Below, piece by piece: positions 24,865 to 33,327 of a stretch of DNA of 64,000 bases; position 1 is the first letter of the stretch, and each line of letters begins with the position of its first letter. The position numbers and the translations under genes are program-made. The notes under the pieces were generated by a model, which was given only the letters and a program-made list of their open reading frames with translations, did not search any database and had not been told where the DNA came from. The stretch is from assembly GCA_035649575.1 (NCBI GenBank), contig DASRJH010000050.1, positions 32,047 to 96,046 on the forward strand. Direction: 5' to 3'. Source of the DNA: DASVAL01 sp035649575 (lineage in GTDB: Bacteria > Planctomycetota > UBA1135 > UBA2386).

Positions 24865-25553
24865 AGTACCTGATCATCAACGCGGACGACTACGGCATCA
24901 GCCCGGGCGTGAGCCGCGGCATTCTCGAAGCGCACCTGCGCGGCGTCCTCACCAGCACCAGCTTCATGACCGAGACCGCGGCCAGCGCGATCGCGGCTCA
25001 GCGACTGGTCGAAGCGCCGGGTCTGAGCGTCGGCCTGCATGCCGATCTGCCGCCCGATCTCAAGCACGCCGCCGATGCCGAAGCTCGCGCTCGCGACCTC
25101 CTCGAGAGGCAGATCGATCGCTTCCGTGCGCTGATCGGCCGCGAGCCCTCGCATCTCGATGCTCATCACAACCTGCATCGCGATCCGCGCCTCGCCCCCG
25201 CGTTCGTCGCCGTTGCGCAGAGGCATGGGCTCCCGCTGCGCGAGCACTCGGTGGTGCGTTACTTCTCGCGGTTCTACGGCCAGTGGGGCGGCCGCAGCCA
25301 CTTCGAGCACATCGGCCCCGCGTCGCTCGCCGCGATGCTGGAGACCGAGGTGAAAGAAGGGTTCACCGAGCTGAGCTGTCATCCGGGCTATCCCGATCTG
25401 GATTCGAGCTACAACCGCGAGCGCGAGGTCGAGCTGCGCACGCTGTGCGATCCGCAGATTCCAGCCGTGCTCGAGCGCCTCGGCATCACGCGCATCAGCT
25501 ATCGCGATCTGCAAGCACTGCCGTCGCGGGTCAGGCCGGGGGCGGGCGCGTGA
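24861..25553 (+). CDS. ChbG/HpnK (YdjC)-family carbohydrate deacetylase
   Basis: A 230-residue enzyme, expected to remove an N-acetyl group from an amino-sugar intermediate. The metal-binding residues of the family are visible: D9 and D10 in NADDYGIS, H60 in VGLHADLP, and the HLDAHHN motif with D100, H102 and H103. The C-terminal SCHPGYPD also fits the family. Length is slightly below the usual 240-300. It overlaps its neighbours by four bases on each side, so it is part of the glycan operon. Family members act on chitooligosaccharides or on hopanoid head-group precursors. Which applies here is not known; no other hopanoid gene is present. Confidence 0.88.
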   Translation: MKYLIINADDYGISPGVSRGILEAHLRGVLTSTSFMTETAASAIAAQRLVEAPGLSVGLHADLPPDLKHAADAEARARDLLERQIDRFRALIGREPSHLDAHHNLHRDPRLAPAFVAVAQRHGLPLREHSVVRYFSRFYGQWGGRSHFEHIGPASLAAMLETEVKEGFTELSCHPGYPDLDSSYNREREVELRTLCDPQIPAVLERLGITRISYRDLQALPSRVRPGAGA

Positions 25554-26695
25554 AGGTCGTGCTCTCGGCATACAACGTCGCCAACTCGCCGGAGGTCGGC
25601 GGGCACTTCTGGGTCTATCTGCAATACGCGCTCGGGCTCCAGGATCAGGGCTGCGACGTCTATTGGCTCGAATGGTTCGTGCAGAAGGACCCGGCCCGCG
25701 ACGCGGCGGCGGTGGCGGCGTTCCAGGAGCGCATGCGGGCGTTCGGGATGGGCGACAAGGTCGTCGTCATGCTCGCGCCCCAAAAGCGCGCGCCGGCGCG
25801 GAGCTGTTCGTATGCCGGGATGCACGCCGAGCAGGCCCAGAGTCTGTTCGACGACGCCGACCTGCTGCTCAACTTCCACTATGCGATCGATCCCGAGCTG
25901 CTCGCGCGCTTTCGCCGCACAGCACTCGTCGACATCGACCCCGGACTGCTGCAGCACTGGATGCATCACGGTCAGATCCGCGTCGCCGATCACGGTCATT
26001 GGTTCACGACCGGCGAGACGGTGGGCCAGCCGAGCTCGCAGATCCCCGACGCGGGGAAGCCGTGGCATCGCATCCGGCCATGTGTTTCGCTGCGGCACTG
26101 GCCGGTCACGCCTGCGGCGAAGGCCGCGCCGCTGACCACGGTGTCCTCGTGGCAGTCGCGCGAGTGGGTAAAGGGCGGGAACGGCTACTACGAGAACAAC
26201 AAGCGCGTCTCGTTCCTCGAGTATCGCGACCTGCCGCAGCGCGTCTCCCAGCCGCTCGAACTCGCGCTCTTCTATCATCCCGACGACGACGGCCCCGAGA
26301 TCCAGTCGATGCAGGACGCCGGCTGGTCCATCCGCCACTCGCGCGAGGTCGCTGGCTCGCCCGAGGCCTATCGCGCGTACGTTCAGGCGTCGCGCGGCGA
26401 GTTCAGCTGCGCCAAGCCCTCGTGCATGGCGCTGCAGAACGCCTGGGTCAGCGACCGCACGCTGTGTTATCTCGCGAGCGGCAAGCCGGCGGTGGTCCAG
26501 CACACCGGGCCGAGCGCCATGCTGCCCGACGCGCGCGGGCTCTTTCGCTTCTCGACGCCCGACGAGGCGGTGCGGGTGATCGAGATGGTCAACGCCGACT
26601 ACGATCGGCATTGCCGCGAAGCGCGCGCGCTGGCCGAAGCCTGCTTCGACGCACCGCAGGTGACGCGGGGAATCCTGGAGCGCGCGATCGACTAG
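25550..26695 (+). CDS. Glycosyltransferase with GT-B-like C-terminal domain
   Basis: A 381-residue protein starting at GTG 25550, which overlaps the deacetylase stop. The N-terminus (VLSAYNVANSPEVGGHFWVYLQYALGLQDQG) fits the first Rossmann domain of a retaining GT-B transferase. The C-terminal half has the usual nucleotide-sugar-binding region: FSCAKPSCMALQNAWVSDRT, then LASGKPAVVQHTGPS and the trailing helix with FSTPDEAVRVIEMV. There is no signal peptide or membrane helix. As the last gene of the operon it probably adds a sugar before export. Donor and acceptor are unknown. Confidence 0.75.
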   Translation: MKVVLSAYNVANSPEVGGHFWVYLQYALGLQDQGCDVYWLEWFVQKDPARDAAAVAAFQERMRAFGMGDKVVVMLAPQKRAPARSCSYAGMHAEQAQSLFDDADLLLNFHYAIDPELLARFRRTALVDIDPGLLQHWMHHGQIRVADHGHWFTTGETVGQPSSQIPDAGKPWHRIRPCVSLRHWPVTPAAKAAPLTTVSSWQSREWVKGGNGYYENNKRVSFLEYRDLPQRVSQPLELALFYHPDDDGPEIQSMQDAGWSIRHSREVAGSPEAYRAYVQASRGEFSCAKPSCMALQNAWVSDRTLCYLASGKPAVVQHTGPSAMLPDARGLFRFSTPDEAVRVIEMVNADYDRHCREARALAEACFDAPQVTRGILERAID

Positions 26696-26865
26696 CGACG
26701 GGATCGGGGCTCGTGACCTTCGAGAACCTCGAGCAGGCCGTCGCAGGCCTCGCCGCGTGGATCACCGCGGCCCGCTGACGCCCTGGAACCACAACTGCAG
26801 GTCGACGAAGGTCGGGCCGTGTACGGGCGCTGCCATGGTAACAGACCGGGGGCCCTTGCCGCGAT

Positions 26866-29256
26866 TCAGCGCTGCTTCGAGAGCGCCTCGCGCACGCGGG
26901 CCGCGACGGAAGGCTCAGCTGCGTTCGCGAACTCCTCGAGCGGGCGGCGGCATGTCGCGATCCGTTCGGGAGTCGCGAGCAGCGATTCCAGCGCGGCGGC
27001 GCGCACGCCGGTGTCGGGGTCGTCGAGCAGCTCGACGATGGCCCCGAGTTGCAGCGGACCGGCGGCGGACTTGCCGAGCGCCTGCACGGCGCGTTGACGG
27101 ATCACAGCGGGCTCGAAGTCCATCACCTTGAGCCAGTCCTCGTCAGAGGCGCGTTGATCGGCGCCGATCAGGAGCAGCATCACGAGTGAGTTCGCCTTCT
27201 TGTCGGTGCAGCGCTGCATTCGCTGGCGCAGCTTGAGCGCGGTCTGCTGGTCCGGTTCGAAGCGCAACCGGAGCAGCGCGCTGGCTGCAGTGGCGCAGAC
27301 GTCGTCGCTGGAGTCCAGGGCAGAGACCAGGAAGCACAGCAGTTGCGGGCGCGTGTCGACCAACGCGCCAAGGCGAAGCACCCCGCGCGGACCGAGGCAG
27401 GTGAGGGAATATGCCGCCTGGCGTTGGAACCGCCCGTCGTCGCTGGCAGCGAGGCGCTCGACGGCATCGACAGCAGCGTCAGCACGGGCGCCGAGCGCGT
27501 TCAACAGGGCGAGCGCAAAGAAGCGCGTGCGAACCTCGTCGAGCAACGGCAGGATCGTGTCGAGCGGAGCGACGCCGGCCCGTGCCAGGATCCCGCCTAC
27601 GTGGGTTCCGAGGTCAGGGTCAGTTTCGCCAGGCAGGGCCGGCGAGGGGGCGGCAGTGGGAATCCGATCGGGGCACGCGCCCGCCAGTGCGATCAGGTCG
27701 GCCGCGACTGCCGCAACGCGCTGCTTGTCGAGAGGGGCTGGATCGTGAAAGTTGCACGCGTCGAGCGTCTGTGGGATGCGCGCCAGTCCGTCGCGCATGG
27801 CCTTGATTGCGAGGTCGGGATAGGAGGGGAGGAGTCGTGACGCGACGGCCTCCGAGAGCGGGTCGGGCCGGATCCCGAGCGCCATGCGCCGGGCGAAGAA
27901 CGCGGCGAGCTGCGCGTGCGCTCCATCGCCGAGATCACCGACGAGCCAACCCTGGGTGAAGGACATTGCGGGCGCGCCGGTTGCTTCGGCATGGGCGAGC
28001 AGGCGCATCGCGACGGCGCCGCGTCGTTCGGGCCGCAAGTGGCGCGCATGGAGCTTCCACCGGGTGCACGCCGCCGCCAGCTCGGCGTCCGTTGCCTCGA
28101 GTACCCGTTCCGTCAAGAGCGTCGCCCAAGCCTCGTAGAGCAACTCGCTGCCGACCGAGAACCGATTCAGGTCGCCGTCGGGCGGCAGGGTGCGCAGCCA
28201 GGCGTCGACCGGATCACGGATCCCGATTGCCAGCAGCGTCGAGGCGGCGTTTTCGATCCAGGGCCGTTCCCCGTTGCCGAGGTCTTTGGTCTGCAGCAGT
28301 CTCTGGAGATCGTCCGCGGCGAAGCGCGCTGCGGGTCCCATCGCCTGCAGCACGGACATCAAGGCGACGCGATTCGAGGGTTGTTGGTCGAAGAGTTGCT
28401 CGACGAGTTGCGCCACAGCCGTGAGTTCGCCGTCGGGAGGCACCCAGGGCAGTTTGGCCAGCATCTGCAGAGTCCATGCCGAGGGCATCGTGTGGCGCGC
28501 CAACGCCTGCCGGAGTTGCTCTTCGAAATGCCCCAGGCACTGGCGCAGGTCACCACCGGCGTACGCGAGCCTCGCCAGTTTCTTCGCGGCCGGCAGAGTC
28601 TCGCAGCTCCGCAGCAGCAGCTTGCGTCCCTCTTCGGTGCGCTTCAGTACCGCCGCCGAGGAGGGTCCGCTGGGGCCCAAGAACTCAGCCAGTGCCGGCA
28701 GGAGTTCTGAGGGCGGAGCTTCGGATCGCTGCTGCAGGAGGTCCAGTGCCAGGCCCGGCCGCGAAGTCAGCAGAGACTGCAGCCACGCGATTGGCAGGTC
28801 ATGCCCTGGGCGCTTCAGCTCGCAAAGTGCGGCAAGCGTGAGGGAATTGGCATCGATCCGGTAGGACGAGCCGTCCGCGGAGCCGTGCACCCCCTCGCCA
28901 CGCTCCAGAAGGTGCTGCAGGAGGCGCGTCGGCCACGGGACGCCGAGATGGAGGCGAAGCCGTATGCCGAGCTCAGTGCGCACGTCTCCGTACCCGCTCG
29001 CGAACGCATCGAGTATGGACGGCTCGATCGGGCTTGGCGCGACATCGTTCTGCCGTCGCACCAGAAACAGGCTCAGCTGGCGAAGTGCGGTGCTGCGATG
29101 CTCGGAGTTTGGGTTCTGCAGCAGTCGCGCGAGGTTCAAGGCGTTCTCCCCTACGAGCACGGGCTCCTGTGCTGCGGTCGACGCAATGAACCAAAGGGTC
29201 ATCGAGGCGGCCAACACGGCTCGTCCAGCACGGTCCCGAAGCAACCTCGACTGCAT
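26866..29256 (-). CDS. Secreted helical-repeat (HEAT-like) protein
   Basis: A 796-residue exported protein. ATG at 29256 gives a signal peptide (MQSRLLRDRAGRAVLAASMTLWFIASTAAQ). The body is almost entirely alpha-helical with repeated hydrophobic pairs. HEAT-type repeats are clearest near the C-terminus: VIRQRAVQALGKSAAG and VELLDDPDTGVRAAALESLL. Related pieces occur near the N-terminus (RQLSLFLVRR). No enzyme motif is seen. Such proteins are scaffolds for protein contacts. It is convergent with the glycan operon and sits upstream on the minus strand of nothing obviously related, so the role is open. Confidence 0.7.
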   Translation of the reverse strand: MQSRLLRDRAGRAVLAASMTLWFIASTAAQEPVLVGENALNLARLLQNPNSEHRSTALRQLSLFLVRRQNDVAPSPIEPSILDAFASGYGDVRTELGIRLRLHLGVPWPTRLLQHLLERGEGVHGSADGSSYRIDANSLTLAALCELKRPGHDLPIAWLQSLLTSRPGLALDLLQQRSEAPPSELLPALAEFLGPSGPSSAAVLKRTEEGRKLLLRSCETLPAAKKLARLAYAGGDLRQCLGHFEEQLRQALARHTMPSAWTLQMLAKLPWVPPDGELTAVAQLVEQLFDQQPSNRVALMSVLQAMGPAARFAADDLQRLLQTKDLGNGERPWIENAASTLLAIGIRDPVDAWLRTLPPDGDLNRFSVGSELLYEAWATLLTERVLEATDAELAAACTRWKLHARHLRPERRGAVAMRLLAHAEATGAPAMSFTQGWLVGDLGDGAHAQLAAFFARRMALGIRPDPLSEAVASRLLPSYPDLAIKAMRDGLARIPQTLDACNFHDPAPLDKQRVAAVAADLIALAGACPDRIPTAAPSPALPGETDPDLGTHVGGILARAGVAPLDTILPLLDEVRTRFFALALLNALGARADAAVDAVERLAASDDGRFQRQAAYSLTCLGPRGVLRLGALVDTRPQLLCFLVSALDSSDDVCATAASALLRLRFEPDQQTALKLRQRMQRCTDKKANSLVMLLLIGADQRASDEDWLKVMDFEPAVIRQRAVQALGKSAAGPLQLGAIVELLDDPDTGVRAAALESLLATPERIATCRRPLEEFANAAEPSVAARVREALSKQR

Positions 29257-29348
29257 GCCTACAAGTATGCAGCCTCGCCTGACGACTGTCTGGGGCGTGG
29301 CGAGCCTCGGGAGCGTGCGAAGGTGTGGCCGCGTCCTTCGCCGGGTCT

Positions 29349-30764
29349 TCAGGCCTTCTTCGGCGTCTGGAAGATGTGCACCGCCATGCTGTGCACGGCT
29401 TCCGCGGCTTCCATGATCGCCTCGGGCAGCGTCGGGTGCGCGTGGATCGTCGAGGCGATGTCCGCGACCGTGGCACCGAGTTCGATCGCGAGCGCAGCTT
29501 CGGCGACCAGCTCCGTGACCTCGGGGCCGATCATGTGCACGCCGAGCAGCTTGTCGGTCTTCTTGTCGCCGACGACCTTGACCCAGCCTTCGGTCTCGTT
29601 GAGCGACATCGCGCGGCCCGAGGCACCGAACGGGAACCTGCCCTCGACGGGATCGAAACCGGCTTTCCGGGCCTCCGCCGAAGAGAGCCCGACCGACGCG
29701 ATCTCGGGGTCCGTGAAGATCACGGCCGGAATGCACGCCGGGTCGTAGGCCGCACCCTTGTCGCCGGCCATCGCCGCCGCGGCGACGAGTCCTTCGTGCG
29801 AGCCCTTGTGCGCGAGCATCGGCTGGCCCGCGACGTCGCCGATCGCGTAGATGCCGGGCACGTTCGTCATGCGGCGCGCGTCGACGCGCACGAAGCCCTG
29901 GTCGTCGACCGCGACGCCGACCGCTTGCAGGCCGAGGGTCTTGCCGTTCGGCTTGCGGCCGACGCACGACAGCACGACGTCGCATTCGAACGTCTGCGCC
30001 TTGCCGTCGACCTCGGCACTGACCTCGAGACCGTTCTTCGTCTTCTTGAAACCTGTGGCCTTGGTCTTCAGATGGGTCTCGACCTTCTTCTTCTTGAGCG
30101 AACGCCCCATCTCGGTGCTGAGATCCTCTTCCATGCCCGGCAACACGCGGTCCATGAATTCGAGCACGCGCACATGCGTGCCGAGCTTGTGGTAGACGAG
30201 GCCGAGCTCGAGGCCGATGTAGCCGCCGCCGATCACGATCATGCGCTTTGGCAGCTCCTTCGGCGCGAGCGCGTGCGTCGACGACCAGACGCTCTCGCCG
30301 TCGAACGCGAACCCCGGGATCTCGATCGGCGAGCTGCCGGCCGCGATCACGAGGTTCTTCGCTTCGAGCGTCTTCTTGCCCTCGGGGCCCGCGGCGGTGA
30401 CTTCGACCTTGCCCTTGGCCACGACCTTGGCGTCGCCGAAGAACGTGTCGATCTTGTGGCTCTTGAGCAGGCCGCCGACGCCAGAAGTCAGCTTGTTCAC
30501 GATGCCGGCTTTCCAGGCGACGAGCGCAGAGACGTCGAGACCTTCGTACTTCGCCTTGATGCCCATGAGGTCTGCGTGCTGGATCTTGTGGACGAGCTTC
30601 GACGCGGCGATCAGCGCTTTGCTCGGGATGCAGCCGACGTTGAGGCAGACGCCGCCGAGCGTCTCCTTCTCGACGACGGCGGTCTTGAGACCGAGCTGGG
30701 CGCAGCGGATCGCGCAGACGTAGCCGGCGGGCCCGGCACCGATCACGAGGACGTCGTAGGTCAT
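29349..30764 (-). CDS. lpdA: Dihydrolipoyl dehydrogenase (E3)
   Basis: A 471-residue flavoprotein that re-oxidises dihydrolipoamide on E2 and passes the electrons to NAD+. It shows the FAD site VLVIGAGPAGYVCA, the redox-active pair C40/C45 (GGVCLNVGCIPSK), the NAD site IVIGGGYIGLELG, the second FAD motif GIYAIGDVAG and the C-terminal active-site HAHPTLPEA with catalytic His-Glu. Length is normal. It is not in the E1-E2 operon (35308-41120) but lies about 4.5 kb away on the same strand, and presumably serves that complex. A glycine cleavage system would also use it. Confidence 0.97.
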   Translation of the reverse strand: MTYDVLVIGAGPAGYVCAIRCAQLGLKTAVVEKETLGGVCLNVGCIPSKALIAASKLVHKIQHADLMGIKAKYEGLDVSALVAWKAGIVNKLTSGVGGLLKSHKIDTFFGDAKVVAKGKVEVTAAGPEGKKTLEAKNLVIAAGSSPIEIPGFAFDGESVWSSTHALAPKELPKRMIVIGGGYIGLELGLVYHKLGTHVRVLEFMDRVLPGMEEDLSTEMGRSLKKKKVETHLKTKATGFKKTKNGLEVSAEVDGKAQTFECDVVLSCVGRKPNGKTLGLQAVGVAVDDQGFVRVDARRMTNVPGIYAIGDVAGQPMLAHKGSHEGLVAAAAMAGDKGAAYDPACIPAVIFTDPEIASVGLSSAEARKAGFDPVEGRFPFGASGRAMSLNETEGWVKVVGDKKTDKLLGVHMIGPEVTELVAEAALAIELGATVADIASTIHAHPTLPEAIMEAAEAVHSMAVHIFQTPKKA

Positions 30765-30836
30765 GCGAGGGGCGGAGAGGATACGGAGGCGGGTGTCGCT
30801 TTCCAGGATCGCGCGCGGTGGTGCGCGCCAGAGTGC

Positions 30837-31610
30837 TCAAAAGGCTCCGGTGGCGACGTCCATGCAGAAGTGGACGACGCCCAAGGAGACCACGTCGCGA
30901 TACCTGGCGAGCACGAGCAGCAGCGTGGTCACGAAGACCAGATTGAAGCCGAAGAACACGGCGATCGAACCCGCGGACTCGCCGGCCTCGAGGGCACGCG
31001 GCACGTGGGCGATCGCGAACAACAGCGCGGGAATCAGCGCGGCGACCCAGGAACCGACGACCCACTGCAGGCGCACGTAGACGTAGGCGATGCCGACGCC
31101 CTCGAGGTAGACCGGTGCGGCATGCGCGAGCGAGTGCCACGTGAAGGCCTTCGCAGCGATCGCCGGCCAGCGCGACAGCTCGCCGCGCACCGCCAGGTAG
31201 AAAGTGACCGCGACGCAGCCGAGCACGAACCCGACCGCGAGCCGCACCACGAGATGGTCGGCACCGGTCCACGCGCTCGCAGCGCGCTGGCGCCGCAGCC
31301 AGAGCGCGAACGGCAGCGGCGACCAGATCACGAGCTGGGCGATCGCGTACGCGGCGTGGTCCCAATCACCGGGCCAGTGCCACCGCAGCGTGCCGTTCGT
31401 CCACAACTGGCCGAGACCGATGATCGCCGTCGCGACGAGCAGCGCGATCCCGAGGTCGAGCCGTGCCCATCCGCTGCGCGCGGTGTCGGCCGCGGGCCAG
31501 ACGGACCGGACAACCCTGCTTGCGCCCTCGAGCCCCAGGAACGCGCTGGCCCACGCGATCACGACGGGCAGGAGGAAGGAGGCCGTTGCCGTCTGTGCTT
31601 GGAGAATCAT
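30837..31610 (-). CDS. CPBP-like integral membrane protein
   Basis: A 257-residue protein with about seven hydrophobic helices. ATG at 31610 is preferred to a start 18 codons earlier because it leads straight into the first helix (ATASFLLPVVIAWASAFLG). The C-terminal half resembles CPBP (Abi/CAAX-like) intramembrane proteases. It has an acidic site within PVYLEGVGIAYVY, then LFAIAHVPR (FxxxH) and VHFCMD (HxxxD). The first motif, normally EExxxR, keeps only one Glu and lacks the Arg at the expected place. Protease activity is therefore uncertain. Function in planctomycetes is unknown. Confidence 0.65.
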   Translation of the reverse strand: MILQAQTATASFLLPVVIAWASAFLGLEGASRVVRSVWPAADTARSGWARLDLGIALLVATAIIGLGQLWTNGTLRWHWPGDWDHAAYAIAQLVIWSPLPFALWLRRQRAASAWTGADHLVVRLAVGFVLGCVAVTFYLAVRGELSRWPAIAAKAFTWHSLAHAAPVYLEGVGIAYVYVRLQWVVGSWVAALIPALLFAIAHVPRALEAGESAGSIAVFFGFNLVFVTTLLLVLARYRDVVSLGVVHFCMDVATGAF

Positions 31611-31909
31611 CGTCGCGCGCAGGGGACGCAGTGAGGAAGTCGAGCCGCGCGGGACAGCCTCCACTACAACTTTCTGCGCGGCGCCTTCAGCGAGGGCTCG
31701 ACGATGGCATCGGCCGTTTCCTGTGCCGGTGACGGGGCTGCCGCGGACCGAACGAAGGGCAGGGCCGATGCGAGTGTGGTGGAGCGCATGGCGGGGTTCG
31801 GGCTCGGGGCAGCCTGCCTCAGCAGATCGTGGGGGGGCCCGAGCAGCCGGACGGGGCAGTCGCTACCATGCCGGCCCACCCGCTTCCCCCTGGAGATCCT
31901 GGAGTCTGC

Positions 31910-33232
31910 ATGACCGACGTACTCGATTCCGTCCGCGCCAAGAACCCCGAGCAACGCGAGTTCCACCAAGCCGTCGAAGAGGTGTTCCAGTCGGTCCAAC
32001 CAGTGCTCGAGCGCCACCCCGAGTTCCGCAAAGCGAAGGTGTTCGAGCGCCTCGTCGAGCCCGAACGCCAGGTGATGTTCCGCGTCGCATGGACGGACGA
32101 CAAGCGCGAGGTCCAGGTCAACCGCGGCTACCGCGTGCAGTTCAGCTCGGTGATCGGACCCTACAAAGGGGGCCTGCGGTTCCACCCGAGCGTCAACCTC
32201 GGCGTCATCAAGTTCCTCGGCTTCGAACAGATCCTCAAGAACGCGCTCACGGGCCTGCCGATGGGTGGCGCCAAAGGCGGCGCGGACTTCGACCCCAAGG
32301 GCAAGAGCGACGCCGAAGTGATGCACTTCTGCCAGGCCTTCGTCTGCGAGCTCTACCGCCACATCGGCGCCCACACCGACGTGCCCGCGGGCGACATCGG
32401 CGTCGGCGGCCGCGAGGTCGCGTTCATGACCGGCCAGTATCGGCGCCTCGCCAACCGCTGGGACGGCACCTACACGGGCAAGGGCGTCGTGTTCGGCGGC
32501 TCGCTCGTGCGCACCGAAGCGACCGGCTACGGCCTCTGCTACTTCACCGAAGAGATGCTGCGCGCGCGCAGCGAGTCGCTCAAGGGCAAGACCGTCGTCG
32601 TGTCCGGCTCGGGCAACGTCTCGATCTACGCGGTGCAGAAGGCGCAGGAGCTCGGCGCCAAGGTCGTCGCGATGAGCGACTCGGACGGCTTCGTGCACGA
32701 TCCGACCGGCATCAAGCTCGACACCGTGCGCGACATCAAGGAAGTGCGCCGCGGTCGCATCAAGGAATACGTGGACCGGCACAAGGAAGGGAAGTTCACG
32801 CCGGGCCGCGGCATCTGGCACATCCCGTGCGACGTGGCGCTGCCGTGCGCGACGCAGAACGAGATCAGCGGCGAGGACGCCCACCTGCTGGTAAAGAACG
32901 GCTGCAAGGTCGTGGCCGAGGGCGCCAACATGCCGAGCGCGCCCGATGCGGTGCACATCTTCCTCGAACACAAGATCGCGTTCGGCCCGGCCAAGGCGGC
33001 CAACGCGGGCGGCGTCGCGACGTCGGGTCTCGAGATGCAGCAGAACAGCATGCGCGAGTCCTGGAGCTTCCAGGACGTCGACCGGCGTCTGCAGGGGATC
33101 ATGAAGAACATCCACGCCACCTGCGCGAAGACCGCGGCCGAGTACGGCAAGGCCGGCAATCTCGTCGACGGCGCGAACATCGCGGGCTTCCTCAAGGTCG
33201 CGCAGGCGATGTTGGCACAGGGCGTGATGTAG
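31910..33232 (+). CDS. gdhA: NADP-type glutamate dehydrogenase
   Basis: A 440-residue cytosolic enzyme making glutamate from 2-oxoglutarate and ammonium. It matches the hexameric bacterial GdhA class in length. The substrate site shows PYKGGLRFHPSVN, PMGGAKGGADFDP and DVPAGDIGVGGRE with the catalytic Lys and Asp. The dinucleotide fold has VVVSGSGNVSIYAVQ. The C-terminal signature FGPAKAANAGGVATSGLEM is conserved. ATG at 31910 follows GGAG sequences nearby; an in-frame start 27 codons earlier gives atypical residues. About 300 bp upstream hold no gene I can support and probably carry its promoter. Confidence 0.97.
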   Translation: MTDVLDSVRAKNPEQREFHQAVEEVFQSVQPVLERHPEFRKAKVFERLVEPERQVMFRVAWTDDKREVQVNRGYRVQFSSVIGPYKGGLRFHPSVNLGVIKFLGFEQILKNALTGLPMGGAKGGADFDPKGKSDAEVMHFCQAFVCELYRHIGAHTDVPAGDIGVGGREVAFMTGQYRRLANRWDGTYTGKGVVFGGSLVRTEATGYGLCYFTEEMLRARSESLKGKTVVVSGSGNVSIYAVQKAQELGAKVVAMSDSDGFVHDPTGIKLDTVRDIKEVRRGRIKEYVDRHKEGKFTPGRGIWHIPCDVALPCATQNEISGEDAHLLVKNGCKVVAEGANMPSAPDAVHIFLEHKIAFGPAKAANAGGVATSGLEMQQNSMRESWSFQDVDRRLQGIMKNIHATCAKTAAEYGKAGNLVDGANIAGFLKVAQAMLAQGVM

Positions 33233-33235
33233 TCG

Positions 33236-33259
33236 GGGCGGCGATCGAAGGCACCGCCC
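33236..33259. terminator. Candidate hairpin downstream of gdhA
   Basis: GGGCGG (33236-33241) can pair with CCGCCC (33254-33259) across a 12-base loop, starting four bases after the gdhA stop and before the convergent lipoprotein gene. No U-tract follows. Confidence 0.35.
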
Positions 33260-33327
33260 TCGCCTCCCGCCGCATGCTGGCAGAGAGATCATCTGCCGAT
33301 GCTCGGGCAGGTCGGTGCAGGCAGGCC

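Noticed and set aside
26713..26778. Short GTG-started frame after the last glycan-operon gene
   Set aside because: Only 21 codons, no ribosome-binding site and no recognisable sequence.
31664..31786. Short minus-strand frame upstream of gdhA
   Set aside because: About 41 codons with no signal, domain or ribosome-binding site; probably part of the promoter region.
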